Origin: a bacterium
GTDB lineage: Bacteria > Krumholzibacteriota > Krumholzibacteriia > LZORAL124-64-63
DNA: 64,000 nucleotides
NCBI GenBank assembly: GCA_016703265.1
Contig: JADJCK010000001.1
Span: 496,001 to 560,000 of the forward strand
Direction: 5' to 3'
In this document: piece after piece, positions 1-10,024 of the stretch
How positions within the stretch are numbered: the stretch's first letter is position 1
Layout: each line of letters begins with the position of its first letter
Notes under the pieces: model-generated
The model's database searches: none
The model's input: only the letters and a program-made list of their open reading frames with translations
What the model was told of the DNA's origin: nothing
Translations under genes and position numbers: made by a program

Positions 1-79
1 CGGGGCGGGACTCGAACCCGCACGGCTTGTGGCCACCACCCCCTCAAGATGGCGTGTCTACCAATTTCACCACCCGGGC
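1..79 (-). tRNA. tRNA-Leu (anticodon GAG), 3' end cut by the window edge
   Basis: The minus strand folds as a class II tRNA. The acceptor 5' strand GCCCGGG begins at 79, the D-arm contains GGTAGACACG, the anticodon stem CCATC/GGTGG holds loop TTGAGGG (anticodon GAG), a short variable arm follows, and the T-arm reads GGGTTCGAGTCCC. Only four bases of the 3' acceptor strand lie in the window, so the last bases and any CCA are missing. The long variable arm and the GGTAGACAC D-loop are typical of bacterial tRNA-Leu. It lies directly downstream of secG on the same strand, a common bacterial arrangement. Confidence 0.93.
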
Positions 80-95
80 AGCACAAATTCGACGA

Positions 96-488
96 CTAGT
101 TCCCCTGAGGCAGCGGCTGCGTCGCCGGCGCGTCAGTCGGATTCTGCGCCGGTGCGGGCGCGTTCTCCTGGAGAGGATTCTGCTGCACCGGAAGATTGAG
201 TTCACCCTCGCGCGCGGCTTCACCCACGACACTGCCGGTCTTGGCGCGGCCCGGTCCATCGGTCATGAAGAGCGCAAAGCTCGTCACGAAAAATCCGATC
301 GCGCAGTAGATCGTGACCTTGTGGAGCAGGGTCGTCATCCCGCGCGAGCCGAGCAACTGCTGGGGAGCGCCACCGCCGCCGCCGAAGGCGCCGGCCAGGC
401 CGCCACCCTTGCTCGACTGCAGCAGGACGACCGCGCAGAGCACCAGGCAGATCAGGATGTGGACGATGGTCAGCAGGACATGCAACAT
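96..488 (-). CDS. secG: SecG, preprotein translocase subunit
   Basis: SecG is the small accessory subunit of the SecYEG inner-membrane channel. The 130-residue product has two hydrophobic segments (about residues 3-22 and 54-74) separated by the family hallmark loop LLQSSKGGGLAGAFGGGG, rich in Gly. The last 35 residues form a Pro/Gln/Asn-rich hydrophilic tail that is longer than in E. coli SecG and probably disordered. It follows pgk on the same strand and is followed within 20 bases by tRNA-Leu. The spacer between pgk and secG carries two GC hairpins, so secG may be partly uncoupled from pgk transcription. Confidence 0.92.
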   Translation of the reverse strand: MLHVLLTIVHILICLVLCAVVLLQSSKGGGLAGAFGGGGGAPQQLLGSRGMTTLLHKVTIYCAIGFFVTSFALFMTDGPGRAKTGSVVGEAAREGELNLPVQQNPLQENAPAPAQNPTDAPATQPLPQGN

Positions 489-527
489 GCCGGAACACTC
501 CCGAACGGGTCAGCACCTCAAGAACAC

Positions 528-547
528 GGCGGGCCGCCTGGCCCGCC
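528..547 (-). terminator. GC-rich hairpin between pgk and secG
   Basis: An 8-bp perfect inverted repeat (GGCGGGCC / GGCCCGCC) with a 4-base loop. On the minus strand it is followed by GTGTTCTT. It could terminate or attenuate pgk transcripts before secG. The U-tract is poor, so this is a structural call only. Confidence 0.4.
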
Positions 548-569
548 GCCGGGCAATATGGTAACAGAC

Positions 570-596
570 GGGGGGCGGCCTGTCAAACCGCCCCCC
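570..596 (-). terminator. Strong hairpin just downstream of pgk
   Basis: A 9-bp stem (GGGGGGCGG / CCGCCCCCC) with a 9-base loop starts 18 bases past the pgk stop codon. The sequence between stop and stem contains CTTTTT. There is no clear U-run after the stem, so it may act as a 3' stabiliser or a weak terminator rather than a full stop. Confidence 0.5.
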
Positions 597-613
597 GCAG
601 CGAAAAAGAGCTC

Positions 614-1813
614 TCAGGCGTCCGTAAGCGCCATCACCCCCGGCAGTTCCAGCCCTCCCATGAACTCCAGGGAGGCGCCGCCACCGGTCGAAATATGGCT
701 GACCCGGCTCGCCAGGCCCAGCTGGTTGACCGCCGCGACGCTGTCGCCGCCGCCGACCACGCTGCGGGCGCCGCCGTCGGTGGCCACCGCCACGGCCTCG
801 CCCACGGCGCGCGTGCCGGCCGCGAAGGACGGCAACTCGAACACACCCATCGGGCCGTTCCAGAAGATCGACCGGGCAGGCTCGATGAGGGCACGGTAGC
901 GCTCGATGGTGCGGGGCCCGATGTCCAGGCCCATCCAGCCGTCGGGGATGTCCGAGACCAGCACCGTACGGCGCTGGGCCGTGTCACTGAAGGCGTCGGC
1001 GATCACGCAGTCCTCGGGAAGCACCAGCCGCGTCTTGCTGGTCTTGGCCAGGGCCGTGATCTCGCGGGCCACGTCCAGGCTCTCCTCGTCGAGCAGGCTC
1101 GAGCCGATGCCGAGGCCGGCCACCTTGAAGAACGTGAAGATCATGCCGCCACCCAGGAGCAGCGTGTCGACCTTGCCCAGCAGGTTGCGGATGACGTCGA
1201 CCTTGCCGCTGACCTTGGCGCCGCCGAGCACCGCCACGTAGGGACGGGCCGGGTCGCGCACCAGGGCGCCGAGGTGCTCCAGCTCACGCTCCATCAGCAG
1301 TCCCGCCCGGTTCAGCGGGAAGGACGCGGTGATCCCCACCGTCGAGGCGTGTGCCCGGTGGGCCGAGCCGAAAGCGTCGTTCACGTAGCACGTGCCGAGG
1401 GCCGCGAGACCGCGCGAGAAGCCGGGGTCGTTGGTCGTCTCGCCGGGATTGAAGCGGACGTTCTCCAGCAGGAGCACTTCACCCGGAGCCAGGCTCGCGG
1501 CCTGCGCCACCGCGTCGGGGCCCACGGTGTCGGTCGCGAATCGCACGCGGCACGACAGCAGCTCGGCCAGGCGGTCGGCCACCGGACGCAGCGAGGCGGC
1601 CGGATCGATCTTGCCCTTCGGGCGCCCCAGGTGGCTCATCAGGATGACGGCGGCGCCGCTGGCCAGCAGGCGCTGGATCGTCGGCAGCGTCTCGCGGATT
1701 CGTGTGTCGTCGGTGATGTTGCGGTCCTTGTCGAGAGGCACATTGAAGTCCACCCTGACCAGGACCTTCTGCCCGCGACCGTCGAAACCGTCGAGATTGC
1801 GCTTCTGGTTCAT
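614..1813 (-). CDS. pgk: Phosphoglycerate kinase
   Basis: This cytoplasmic glycolytic enzyme interconverts 1,3-bisphosphoglycerate plus ADP with 3-phosphoglycerate plus ATP. The 399-residue length is normal for the family. The signature RVDFNVP lies at residues 20-26, the substrate region HLGRPKG near residues 62-68, and the nucleotide-binding elements GGAKVSGK, NGPMGVFE and GGGDSV follow in the right order. A GGAGGG ribosome site sits about 8 bases upstream of the ATG. It has its own strong promoter (1874-1902), so it can be expressed apart from the upstream envelope genes. gapA and tpi are not in the window. Confidence 0.97.
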   Translation of the reverse strand: MNQKRNLDGFDGRGQKVLVRVDFNVPLDKDRNITDDTRIRETLPTIQRLLASGAAVILMSHLGRPKGKIDPAASLRPVADRLAELLSCRVRFATDTVGPDAVAQAASLAPGEVLLLENVRFNPGETTNDPGFSRGLAALGTCYVNDAFGSAHRAHASTVGITASFPLNRAGLLMERELEHLGALVRDPARPYVAVLGGAKVSGKVDVIRNLLGKVDTLLLGGGMIFTFFKVAGLGIGSSLLDEESLDVAREITALAKTSKTRLVLPEDCVIADAFSDTAQRRTVLVSDIPDGWMGLDIGPRTIERYRALIEPARSIFWNGPMGVFELPSFAAGTRAVGEAVAVATDGGARSVVGGGDSVAAVNQLGLASRVSHISTGGGASLEFMGGLELPGVMALTDA

Positions 1814-1873
1814 CGCCCTCCACCCTCCGTTGCGTCCGTGTACACCCGCAGGCTCCGCCGGCGGGGCACGTCC

Positions 1874-1902
1874 ATACTAGGAACCGGCTCCCGGGGTGTC
1901 AA
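1874..1902 (-). promoter_or_regulatory. Sigma70-type promoter for pgk
   Basis: On the minus strand TTGACA (1902-1897) and TAGTAT (1879-1874) are separated by exactly 17 bases. Both hexamers are near consensus. It lies in the comF-pgk spacer, about 60 bases before the pgk start codon. Confidence 0.75.
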
Positions 1903-1933
1903 CGCCGTCGCCCCTGTCCCCGCCCTGGTCGGC

Positions 1934-2785
1934 CTAGAAGTCGTCGGCATCGGCATCGGCATCGTCACCGTCACCGTCGCGCGACAGAGCCAGCCCCAGG
2001 GTCAGCACTCCGGCCACCTCCCAGCCCGCCGACCGCAGCGCCGCCGCCGCCGCCTGTGCCGTGGCGCCGGCCGTGACGAGGTCGTCGACCACCAGGGCGC
2101 GGCGGGGAACGCCCGGTGGCCGGGCCGCGAACGCCCCGGCCAGGTTCCGCTCGCGCGCGTCCGATCCGCTCAGCTTCGCCTGCTGGGCCGTCGCGCGGGT
2201 GCGCGCCAGGACACCGTTGTCGACGGAGAGCCCGGTCGCCCGGCCCGCCAGGTCGGCCAGCACGGCGGCCTGGTTGAAGCCGCGTGAGCGCCTTCGCGCG
2301 GCATGCAGCGGCACCGGCACCAGGACATCGGCGCACGCACGCGCCGCCTGCGGTGGCGCCGCCTCGGCCGAAGGCGGCGCTGCGACGGCTGCCGCGGCCA
2401 GGGCTCGACCCAGCGGCCAGGCCAGCCCGCGCACGCCGTGGTACTTGAAGGCGCCGACCACCTGGGTCAGCAGGGCCGAAGTCGCCGCCGCAGCCCATAC
2501 GCGGAGATCCGGGTGACGCCCGCGGCCGTCCAGGATCCGCGCGCACGGCTGCGCGAAGATCCGCGTCGCGCAGTCCACGCACAGGTGCGGACGGTCCCAG
2601 GGCCGGAGGCCCTGCACCACCAGGCCCGGCGGCTCCCAGGGTCCATATCCGGCGGTCGCGGCGCAGGCTGCGCATCGCTCCGGCAGCAGCAGATCGACAA
2701 GCGGCCCGGCCACGCCGCGCCTGAAGGAGCGGGCCGGCATCCGGGCCCGTGCGGTTGCCCGGGTCGTGGCCCGTCTCGTTTGCAT
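1934..2785 (-). CDS. comF: ComF-family phosphoribosyltransferase-like protein
   Basis: ComF proteins are linked to natural DNA uptake in the cytoplasm; elsewhere the family is annotated as amidophosphoribosyltransferase-like. The protein has an N-terminal double zinc-ribbon (LLLPERCAACAA, then two later Cys pairs around HLCVDC) and a C-terminal phosphoribosyltransferase fold with PVPLHAARRRSRGFNQA and the PRPP loop VVDDLVTAGAT. I chose the ATG at 2785 because the open frame upstream of it overlaps aroE and has no family similarity; the ribosome site there is weak. The C-terminus is an Asp/Gly/Ala repeat coded by GGCATC and GTCACC repeats, an unusual acidic tail. Confidence 0.85.
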   Translation of the reverse strand: MQTRRATTRATARARMPARSFRRGVAGPLVDLLLPERCAACAATAGYGPWEPPGLVVQGLRPWDRPHLCVDCATRIFAQPCARILDGRGRHPDLRVWAAAATSALLTQVVGAFKYHGVRGLAWPLGRALAAAAVAAPPSAEAAPPQAARACADVLVPVPLHAARRRSRGFNQAAVLADLAGRATGLSVDNGVLARTRATAQQAKLSGSDARERNLAGAFAARPPGVPRRALVVDDLVTAGATAQAAAAALRSAGWEVAGVLTLGLALSRDGDGDDADADADDF

Positions 2786-2867
2786 GATCGTCTCGAAATC
2801 CGGGAGGATGTCGATGATGCGGCCCACGCTCACGCGGGACCGGGCGCAGGTGCCCGCCGCCGGCAGC

Positions 2868-3677
2868 TCAGCGTGACGGCAACGCGGCGTGCATCGCGGC
2901 CCAGGGAACCGGCGGCCCGAACCACCACGCAAACGACAGGCCACCCTGCATCAGCAGCATGGGCAGGCCATTGGTATAGCTGAAGCCCAGCGGCGGGGCT
3001 TCGGCCGGCAGCTGATTTCCGTAACGCACGTCGACCAGCAGGCAGGCCGCGGCGCCGGCGGCCGGCGGCAGGAACGGGCGGCTGGAGACGCCGCCGGCCA
3101 GGCAGCAGATCCAGGCGCAGGGCTCGTCGGGCGGCAGTTCGTCGTCGGCGCCGAGCGGCGCCAGCGAGACCTCCTCGCCCAGTCCTCTCTCACCCAGCCA
3201 CTGTTCGAAGCGGTCGCGTCCGGCGGTCGAGTGCCAACGCACGTCGACGGCGGCAACGCCCCAGCGCAGCAGCGCGTCGACAGCCGCGCGCGCCGAACCG
3301 CCGGTGCCCAGCACCACGGCCACGGCCGGCGGCGAATCGTCCCGCCACAGCTGGGTGAGCACCGCCAGCAGCCCGCCGCTGTCGGTGTTGTGGCCCAACC
3401 AGCGGCCGTCCTCCACGCGCACGGTGTTGACCGCGCCAAGGGCCCGCGCCTGGTCGGTGCGCCCGTCACAGAGGGCCGCGACCGCCTCCTTGTGGGGAGC
3501 CGTCACGTTGAAGCCGGCCAGCGTGAAGCCGGTCGTGACGGCGGTCCGCGCCTTCAGCTCCGCCAGCTGCTCGGCCGCCACTTCCAGCGCCAGGTACTCG
3601 TGCGCCAGTTGCCGCTCGGCCAGGGCGGCCGCCTGCATGCGCGGTGACAGGGAATGGGAAATCGGGTCGCCCACCAC
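2868..3677 (-). CDS. aroE: Shikimate dehydrogenase (start uncertain)
   Basis: AroE reduces 3-dehydroshikimate to shikimate with NADPH in aromatic amino acid synthesis. Visible family elements are GDPISHSLSP near the N-terminus, NVTAPHKE with the catalytic Lys, NTDSGG, the Rossmann-like GTGGSARA and the C-terminal MLLMQGGLSFAWWFG. The listed start is a GTG. The reading frame upstream of it still encodes the expected first strand (LPFYAVVGDP) but contains no ATG, GTG or TTG before an in-frame TGA, so the true start may be a CTG or may be hidden by a sequence error. It lies between lgt and comF in the long minus-strand operon. Confidence 0.9.
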   Translation of the reverse strand: MVGDPISHSLSPRMQAAALAERQLAHEYLALEVAAEQLAELKARTAVTTGFTLAGFNVTAPHKEAVAALCDGRTDQARALGAVNTVRVEDGRWLGHNTDSGGLLAVLTQLWRDDSPPAVAVVLGTGGSARAAVDALLRWGVAAVDVRWHSTAGRDRFEQWLGERGLGEEVSLAPLGADDELPPDEPCAWICCLAGGVSSRPFLPPAAGAAACLLVDVRYGNQLPAEAPPLGFSYTNGLPMLLMQGGLSFAWWFGPPVPWAAMHAALPSR

Positions 3678-3749
3678 GGCGTAGAACGGCAGCGACGGAG
3701 TCCACGGACGTCCTCGCGCAGCCAGCCGGCGGGCGTCAGGCGCAGCGGC

Positions 3750-4508
3750 TCAGGCATGGACCGGCCCCCGGCGATGTGCGCGCACCAGCACCAGCGCGCC
3801 GGCCGCGATGAGCGCGATCGACACCCACTGCTGGTTGCTCAGGCCCAGCAGCATCTGGCTCGGCTCGTAGTAGCGGAACATGTCCTCGACCAGGCGGGCC
3901 AGGCCGTACAGCGCCAGGAAGCGGCCGAAGGTGGCGCCGCGTCCGGCAGGCCGACGCTCGGCCAGCAGCAGCAGCCCGAAGATCGCGAAGCCGGCCGCCG
4001 AGGCGTACAGCTGGGTCGGGTGCACCGCGCGTCCGCCGAACATGCGCGAGGCCGGGGCGTCGGCCGGGAAGTGCACCGCCAGGGCACAGGTGGTCGGGTT
4101 GCCGAAGCAGCAGCCGGCAAGGAAGCAGCCGATGCGCGTGATGCCGATGCCGAGCATCACGCCGGGCGCGAAGTTGTCGGCGATGACCAGGAACGGGATG
4201 CCGCGACGCCGGCACATCCACCACACCGTCGCAGTGGCCGCCAGGATGCCCCCATAGAGCGTCAGGCCGCCGTCCCAGATAAACAGGGCCCGGTACCAGG
4301 GATCGAATTCGGACGCGTGTGTGGCCACGTAGAGCGCCCTGACGCCGATGATGCTCGAGATGAGGACGCCGAAGATCAGGTCGAGTACCGTCTCAGCGCT
4401 GATGCCCTGCGGTTTGCCGCGCCTGACACTCAGCCACATGCCGAGCGCGAAGCTGATGGCGAGCATCAGGCCGTAGCTCTTGACCACCCCGAACAGATGC
4501 GGATGCAT
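3750..4508 (-). CDS. lgt: Prolipoprotein diacylglyceryl transferase
   Basis: Lgt transfers diacylglycerol from phosphatidylglycerol to the lipobox Cys of prolipoproteins at the inner membrane. The 252-residue product has about seven membrane segments. It contains the conserved WDGGLTLYGG loop, the arginine-bearing ITRIGCFLAGCCFGNPT segment, HPTQLY and a C-terminal ARLVEDMFRYYEP. A GGGAG ribosome site lies about 5 bases before the ATG at 4508; the longer open frame upstream runs inside rodA in another frame and is rejected. A lipobox-bearing protein occurs at 31.7 kb, a plausible substrate. Confidence 0.93.
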   Translation of the reverse strand: MHPHLFGVVKSYGLMLAISFALGMWLSVRRGKPQGISAETVLDLIFGVLISSIIGVRALYVATHASEFDPWYRALFIWDGGLTLYGGILAATATVWWMCRRRGIPFLVIADNFAPGVMLGIGITRIGCFLAGCCFGNPTTCALAVHFPADAPASRMFGGRAVHPTQLYASAAGFAIFGLLLLAERRPAGRGATFGRFLALYGLARLVEDMFRYYEPSQMLLGLSNQQWVSIALIAAGALVLVRAHRRGPVHA

Positions 4509-4555
4509 TCCGGCTCCCTGTTTCCCGAAGGCCGCCCCGGCATGGGCAGCGGCGA

Positions 4556-5830
4556 TCAGACGTCGAACGACTTCGAGCTGACGTTCAGCAGCAGCCCCAG
4601 CATGGCCGAGGTCACCAGCAGGTTCGAGCCCCCGTAGCTCATCAGCGGCAGGGGGATTCCGGTCACGGGCATCAAACCCGTCGTGATCGAGACATTGACC
4701 ACCACGTGGAACGCCAGGTAGGAGACGATCCCCATGGCCAGGAACCGCGAGAACGGCTTCCGGACCGCGGCCGCGTGGTCGACGCCGCGCAGGATCATCA
4801 CGAAGAACAGCCCGATCACCGCCAGCGCCCCGATGAAGCCCAGCTCCTCGCCCACGACCGAGAAGATGAAGTCGGTCTGCCGCTCCGGCAGGAAGGCCAG
4901 GCCCTTCTGGGTGCCCTTCAGGTAGTGCGTCCCGAACAGCCCGCCCGAACCGATCGCCACCTTCGACTGCAGGGTCTGGTACCCGGCGCTGAAGGCGTGC
5001 TCGGCGGGCTTGAAGAACGCCATCACCCGGTCCTGCTGGTAGCCCTTCAGCTGGGCCCAGAAGATGGGGATGGCAATGCCCGAGACGACATTCACCGCCA
5101 GCATGGTCACCTTGGCCGGGATGGACCAGCGCACCCAGTACAGCAGCGCCAGCAGCACCAGCAGGTAGCCGCCCCAGGGCCAGGCCTGGTGCGACACCGT
5201 GTCCGAATAGAACATGATCACCGCGCTGGCCGTGCCGCTGGCCGCCACCAGCAGGAAGATGCCCGGCATGCCGAACCAGAAGATCATCCCCACCCACGCA
5301 GCCCAGAACACCAGCGAGGAGCCGAGGTCCGGCTGCTCCATCACCAGCACGGCGGGGATGGCCGTCAGCAGCAGCGAGACACCCGTGGCCAGCGACTTGC
5401 GCCGGCTGTCAACGCCCCGGGCCAGCAGGCTGGCGTTCAGGATGATGCACGACACCTTCGCCAGCTCGGCCGGCTGCAGGCTGACCGGCCCGAACACGAG
5501 CCACCGCCGGGCCCCGCTGATGACCGGCCCGAACACCGGCACCAGCAGCAGCAGCACCAGCGAGATGAGCCAGGGAAACGGCGCCAGGTTGTCGATGTGG
5601 CGCAGCGGCACGCGTGAGGCGACCACCAGGCCCACATACCCGACGATGGCCCAGGTCAGCTGGCGCCAGAACACCGACTTCGGGACGCCCGGATCCACGT
5701 CCTCGTAGGGCCCGATGATGGGTTCGGTCACCGACCACAACACGGCCAGGCTGGTCAGGCACAGCGCCAGCCAGCACCAGAAGATGACGCGGTCCCCGCG
5801 GGGGGTCAGCAGCTCGCGCAGACCTCCCAT
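4556..5830 (-). CDS. rodA: RodA, SEDS peptidoglycan glycosyltransferase
   Basis: RodA polymerises glycan strands during side-wall elongation and works with the class B transpeptidase PBP2 and the MreBCD scaffold. The 424-residue protein has about ten membrane segments. Family features are the SGARRWLVFGPVSLQPAELAK stretch, the long extracellular loop with GSGGLFG and LPERQTDFIFSVVGEE, and the C-terminal GIPLPLMSYGGSN. Its ATG overlaps the mrdA stop as ATGA, indicating translational coupling with its transpeptidase partner. Confidence 0.96.
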   Translation of the reverse strand: MGGLRELLTPRGDRVIFWCWLALCLTSLAVLWSVTEPIIGPYEDVDPGVPKSVFWRQLTWAIVGYVGLVVASRVPLRHIDNLAPFPWLISLVLLLLVPVFGPVISGARRWLVFGPVSLQPAELAKVSCIILNASLLARGVDSRRKSLATGVSLLLTAIPAVLVMEQPDLGSSLVFWAAWVGMIFWFGMPGIFLLVAASGTASAVIMFYSDTVSHQAWPWGGYLLVLLALLYWVRWSIPAKVTMLAVNVVSGIAIPIFWAQLKGYQQDRVMAFFKPAEHAFSAGYQTLQSKVAIGSGGLFGTHYLKGTQKGLAFLPERQTDFIFSVVGEELGFIGALAVIGLFFVMILRGVDHAAAVRKPFSRFLAMGIVSYLAFHVVVNVSITTGLMPVTGIPLPLMSYGGSNLLVTSAMLGLLLNVSSKSFDV

Positions 5831-7606
5831 CAGTCGGCCCCTTCCGGAATCTCCACGGGGACGGCCACCGAGTCGGCTTCATCCTCGTGGAAATAGGCGC
5901 TCAGGAATGCGCCGGCCACCGGCGCGGCCTCGCTGCCGCCGTGACCTGCGTTCTCCATGATGACGGCGATGGCGACCTCAGGCGAGGTGGCCGGGGCAAA
6001 GGCCATGAACCAGGCGTGGTCGTCCCCGTGCGGGTTCTGCGCCGTGCCGGTCTTGCCCGCCACCTCCACCGTCTTGAGGCGCGCCGCGGGGCCGGTGCCT
6101 TCCTTCACGGTCCGGCGCATGGCTTCGCGCACCCAGGACATGGTCGGCCCGGAACGGCAACGGTCGCGGCTGGCGGCGCACCGGCGCCGGCGTGCGCACG
6201 AAGACCGGGTCCGGCATGGCCCCGCTCGTGGCCAGCCGGCCGGCCTCGACCGCCATCTGGATCGGCGTCACCAGCAGCTCACCCTGCCCGATGGAGGTGT
6301 TCATCAACACGCCGCGCGACCACTTGCCCTTGCCCATGTGCTTGTCGTACCACGCCGCGTCGGGAACGTTCCCCTTCACCTCATCACGGAACTCGGTGGT
6401 CACCCGGCTGCCCAGCCCGAAGGCCCGGGCCGCGGCCGCCAGTTCGTCCACCTGCATGCGCATGCCCAGCTGGTAGTAGAACGTATCGCACGAGTTCATC
6501 ATGGCGCCGGTGTGGTCCAGGTAGCCGTGCCCGCCCTTCTTCCAGCAGCGGAAGTAGCGGTTGCCATAGGTCCAGCCGCCGCCGCACGGCTCCAGTGAGC
6601 TCGTGGTGGAGATGTGGCCTCCGGACAGGCCGGCCAGCGAGGTGATCGTCTTGAACAGCGAAGCCGGCGGGTACGTGGCCTGGGTGATGCGGTTGAACAG
6701 CGGCTTGTCCGGGTCGCTGATCAACTCGTTCCACTGGGTGGTCGTCAGCGAGCCGCTCATCAGGTTGGGATCGAACGACGGGTTGCTGTACGCCGCCAGC
6801 ACCTCGCCCGTGCGCACGTCCAGGGCCACGGCACAGGCCGGGCGGTCGCCGATCGCCGTCGCCAGCCGTTGCTGCAGGCGCAGCGACAGCGTCACCTCGA
6901 CGTCGGTGCCCGGCACCACGTCACGCACCCAGATCGGCTTCTGCCCGACGATGCGCCCCGAGGCGTTCACTTCTTCCAGCTTGATGCCGGCAATGCCGCG
7001 CAGCGCCGGTTCCATGGCCTCCTCGACGCCCATCTTCCCGACGTAGTCGCCCTGCGCGTAGGCGCTGGTGGTCGTGTCCAGCTCAGCCTGGTTCACCTCG
7101 CCCACATAGCCGATCGCGTGGGCGAACAGCGGCCCGAACAGGTACTGCCGCCGCGAGCGCGTCACCACCTTCACCCCGGGCAGGTCGCGCCCGCGCTCCT
7201 CGACGGTGAAGATGCGCGCCGGCGAGGCATCCGGAACCAGCACCAGCTGGTCCCTGCGCGCGGCCTGCTGCTGCAGGCGGTCGAGCGTCTCGTAGCGGTC
7301 AAGGCCGAACCACTCGATGAGGCGGTTGAGCGTCGAGTCGGGCCCGGCCGGCGTCAGGCACTTGCGAGGCACGATGATGTCGGCGATGTACAGGTTGGCC
7401 ACCAGCAGGTTGCCGTCACGGTCGTAGATGCGGCCGCGCGGCGCCTTGACCCGGAACCGGTCCTGCCGGTTCTCGAGCGCCTGGTCCTGGTAGTACGAGT
7501 GGCGGATGACCGTCAGGTGGAACAGGTTCACGACGAGGATGGCGAAAGCCACGATGATGATGGTCCGCAGCAGCGCATGGCGGACGGTGAGGTCGTGGCC
7601 GTTCAC
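5830..7606 (-). CDS. mrdA: PBP2 transpeptidase MrdA, interrupted by a frameshift near 6148
   Basis: MrdA crosslinks new peptidoglycan made by RodA. The first frame (7606 to about 6150) encodes an N-terminal membrane anchor, the pedestal, the acylation motif Ser-x-x-Lys in PASLFKT and the SCD motif in MNSCDTFYY. The third motif, KTG (in VAGKTGTAQNP), is in the neighbouring frame, which ends at 5830. Removing one base near the CCC run at 6148-6150 joins the two parts into about 591 residues, a normal PBP2 length, through ...PFRPTMSWVREAM. Since all catalytic motifs are intact and the gene is essential in most rods, I read this as a sequencing error. The gap to mreD is 3 bases. Confidence 0.9.
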
Positions 7607-7609
7607 GGC

Positions 7610-8101
7610 CTAGTCCTCGGGGCGCAGGACGCCCACGAACTCGGCCAGGCGCAGCAGCGGCACGCCGACCAGCGCCGAGTAGACGGCCGTCGGCAGGCTC
7701 ATGGTCAGCAGGGGCACCAGGAACCGTTCCTGCGTGAGGTTGCTCTGGACCAGCAGGAACACGAAGTCGTGCAGCAACACCGCCAGCACGATCATCACGG
7801 CATCGACGACGATCACGCCGTGCACCAGCCGCCCGCGCAGCCGCCCCAGGCCGAATCCGAGGATGCACTTGCACAGCGAGCGCAGGCCCAGCAGCGGCGG
7901 ATTGCCCAGGTCCTGCACCAGCCCGATGGCGAAGCCGCCCACCGTCGCCGGCACCGCACCCGCCGACAGCGCCAGCATGACCAGCGCGATGATCGTGAAA
8001 TCGGGAGCGCGCCCGGCGATGTCTATCATGGGCGCCACCAGCGCATCGCCGACGAAGGCCACCAGGAACCAGAGCATGGTCGTGCGGATGAACTGCCTCA
8101 C
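7610..8101 (-). CDS. mreD: Rod shape-determining membrane protein MreD
   Basis: MreD is a polytopic inner-membrane protein linking MreC to the elongasome. The 163-residue product has about five hydrophobic segments and the family-typical GFAIGLVQDLGNPPLLGLRS region. The start overlaps the mreC stop, and mrdA follows after 3 bases. Position between mreC and mrdA is the main support, since MreD sequences diverge quickly. Confidence 0.9.
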   Translation of the reverse strand: MRQFIRTTMLWFLVAFVGDALVAPMIDIAGRAPDFTIIALVMLALSAGAVPATVGGFAIGLVQDLGNPPLLGLRSLCKCILGFGLGRLRGRLVHGVIVVDAVMIVLAVLLHDFVFLLVQSNLTQERFLVPLLTMSLPTAVYSALVGVPLLRLAEFVGVLRPED

Positions 8102-8937
8102 GGCGTCAGCCCCATCCCGGCCCCCAGGCTCGTGACGACAAAGACCGTCTCGTTCACATCCGCGGAAGCGGCCAGGTCGATGGTGATGTCCTTGAACATG
8201 CCGTCGGCCGGTTTCTCCACTGTCGCCACCACGCCGAGCGGGAACCCGCGCGGCGTCTGCCCTGCGTCCGGTGTCCCGGCCATGTCGCGCACCTCGGTGA
8301 TGCCCGAGGTGATGACCAGGTCGCCGGGCGCCACGTCCTCGTCACGACCGATCATGTCCACGCGGATGGTACTGGCGTGCGGTCGCAGGATCCCCACCAG
8401 CCCGGTGCGCTCGATCTCCACGCCCAGGGCGAAATCCGGCGCCGTCAACAGTTCGACCCACGCCTCGCGCGCACTGACGATCTGCCGCACGCGGCCCAGG
8501 TAGCCCGCGCGCGAGACCACCGGCTGGTAGACGCGCCAGCCCACGGGCTGCGCACTGGCGATCTTGATCATGGTCACCTGGCGCCCGCGCTGCCGCATGA
8601 CCACGCGACAGGGCACCAGCTCGCCGGTGTAGCCGGCGTCGAGGGCGGGCCCGGCCAGGCGCGCCGCATCGCTCAGCTCGCGATCAGCAGCCGACGCCTG
8701 CAATTCCAGTTCGGCCACGCGCTGCTGCAACTCGGCGTTCTCGCCGCGAAGGGTCACCACGTCGCCGGCAAAGCTGCGCACCCGCATCCAGGGATCGGTC
8801 AGGACCACGGAGAGGCTGTCGGCCACGAGGACCCGGGCGTCGCCGGGCAGGAAGAGCAGCAGCAGGGACAGACCGACACACGACACCAGCGCGGTGACTT
8901 CGCCGCGGGGCGAGAACCGGTGCTGGCGTCCATTCAT
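8098..8937 (-). CDS. mreC: Rod shape-determining protein MreC
   Basis: MreC is a bitopic periplasmic scaffold of the elongation complex that activates PBP2. The 279-residue protein has one N-terminal membrane segment (about residues 14-32), a predicted coiled coil (about 58-90, ENAELQQRVAELELQ and onward), and two beta domains ending with GDLVITSG and FPLGVVATVEKP, which are typical of the family. It is 22 bases from mreB and overlaps mreD by 4 bases. Confidence 0.94.
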   Translation of the reverse strand: MNGRQHRFSPRGEVTALVSCVGLSLLLLFLPGDARVLVADSLSVVLTDPWMRVRSFAGDVVTLRGENAELQQRVAELELQASAADRELSDAARLAGPALDAGYTGELVPCRVVMRQRGRQVTMIKIASAQPVGWRVYQPVVSRAGYLGRVRQIVSAREAWVELLTAPDFALGVEIERTGLVGILRPHASTIRVDMIGRDEDVAPGDLVITSGITEVRDMAGTPDAGQTPRGFPLGVVATVEKPADGMFKDITIDLAASADVNETVFVVTSLGAGMGLTP

Positions 8938-8959
8938 GCCCGCGCCCCGGAACCGGTCA

Positions 8960-9994
<1,035 letters not shown>

Positions 9995-10024
9995 GCCCGA
10001 ATCCTTCCGGCGGCGGCTGTACCG

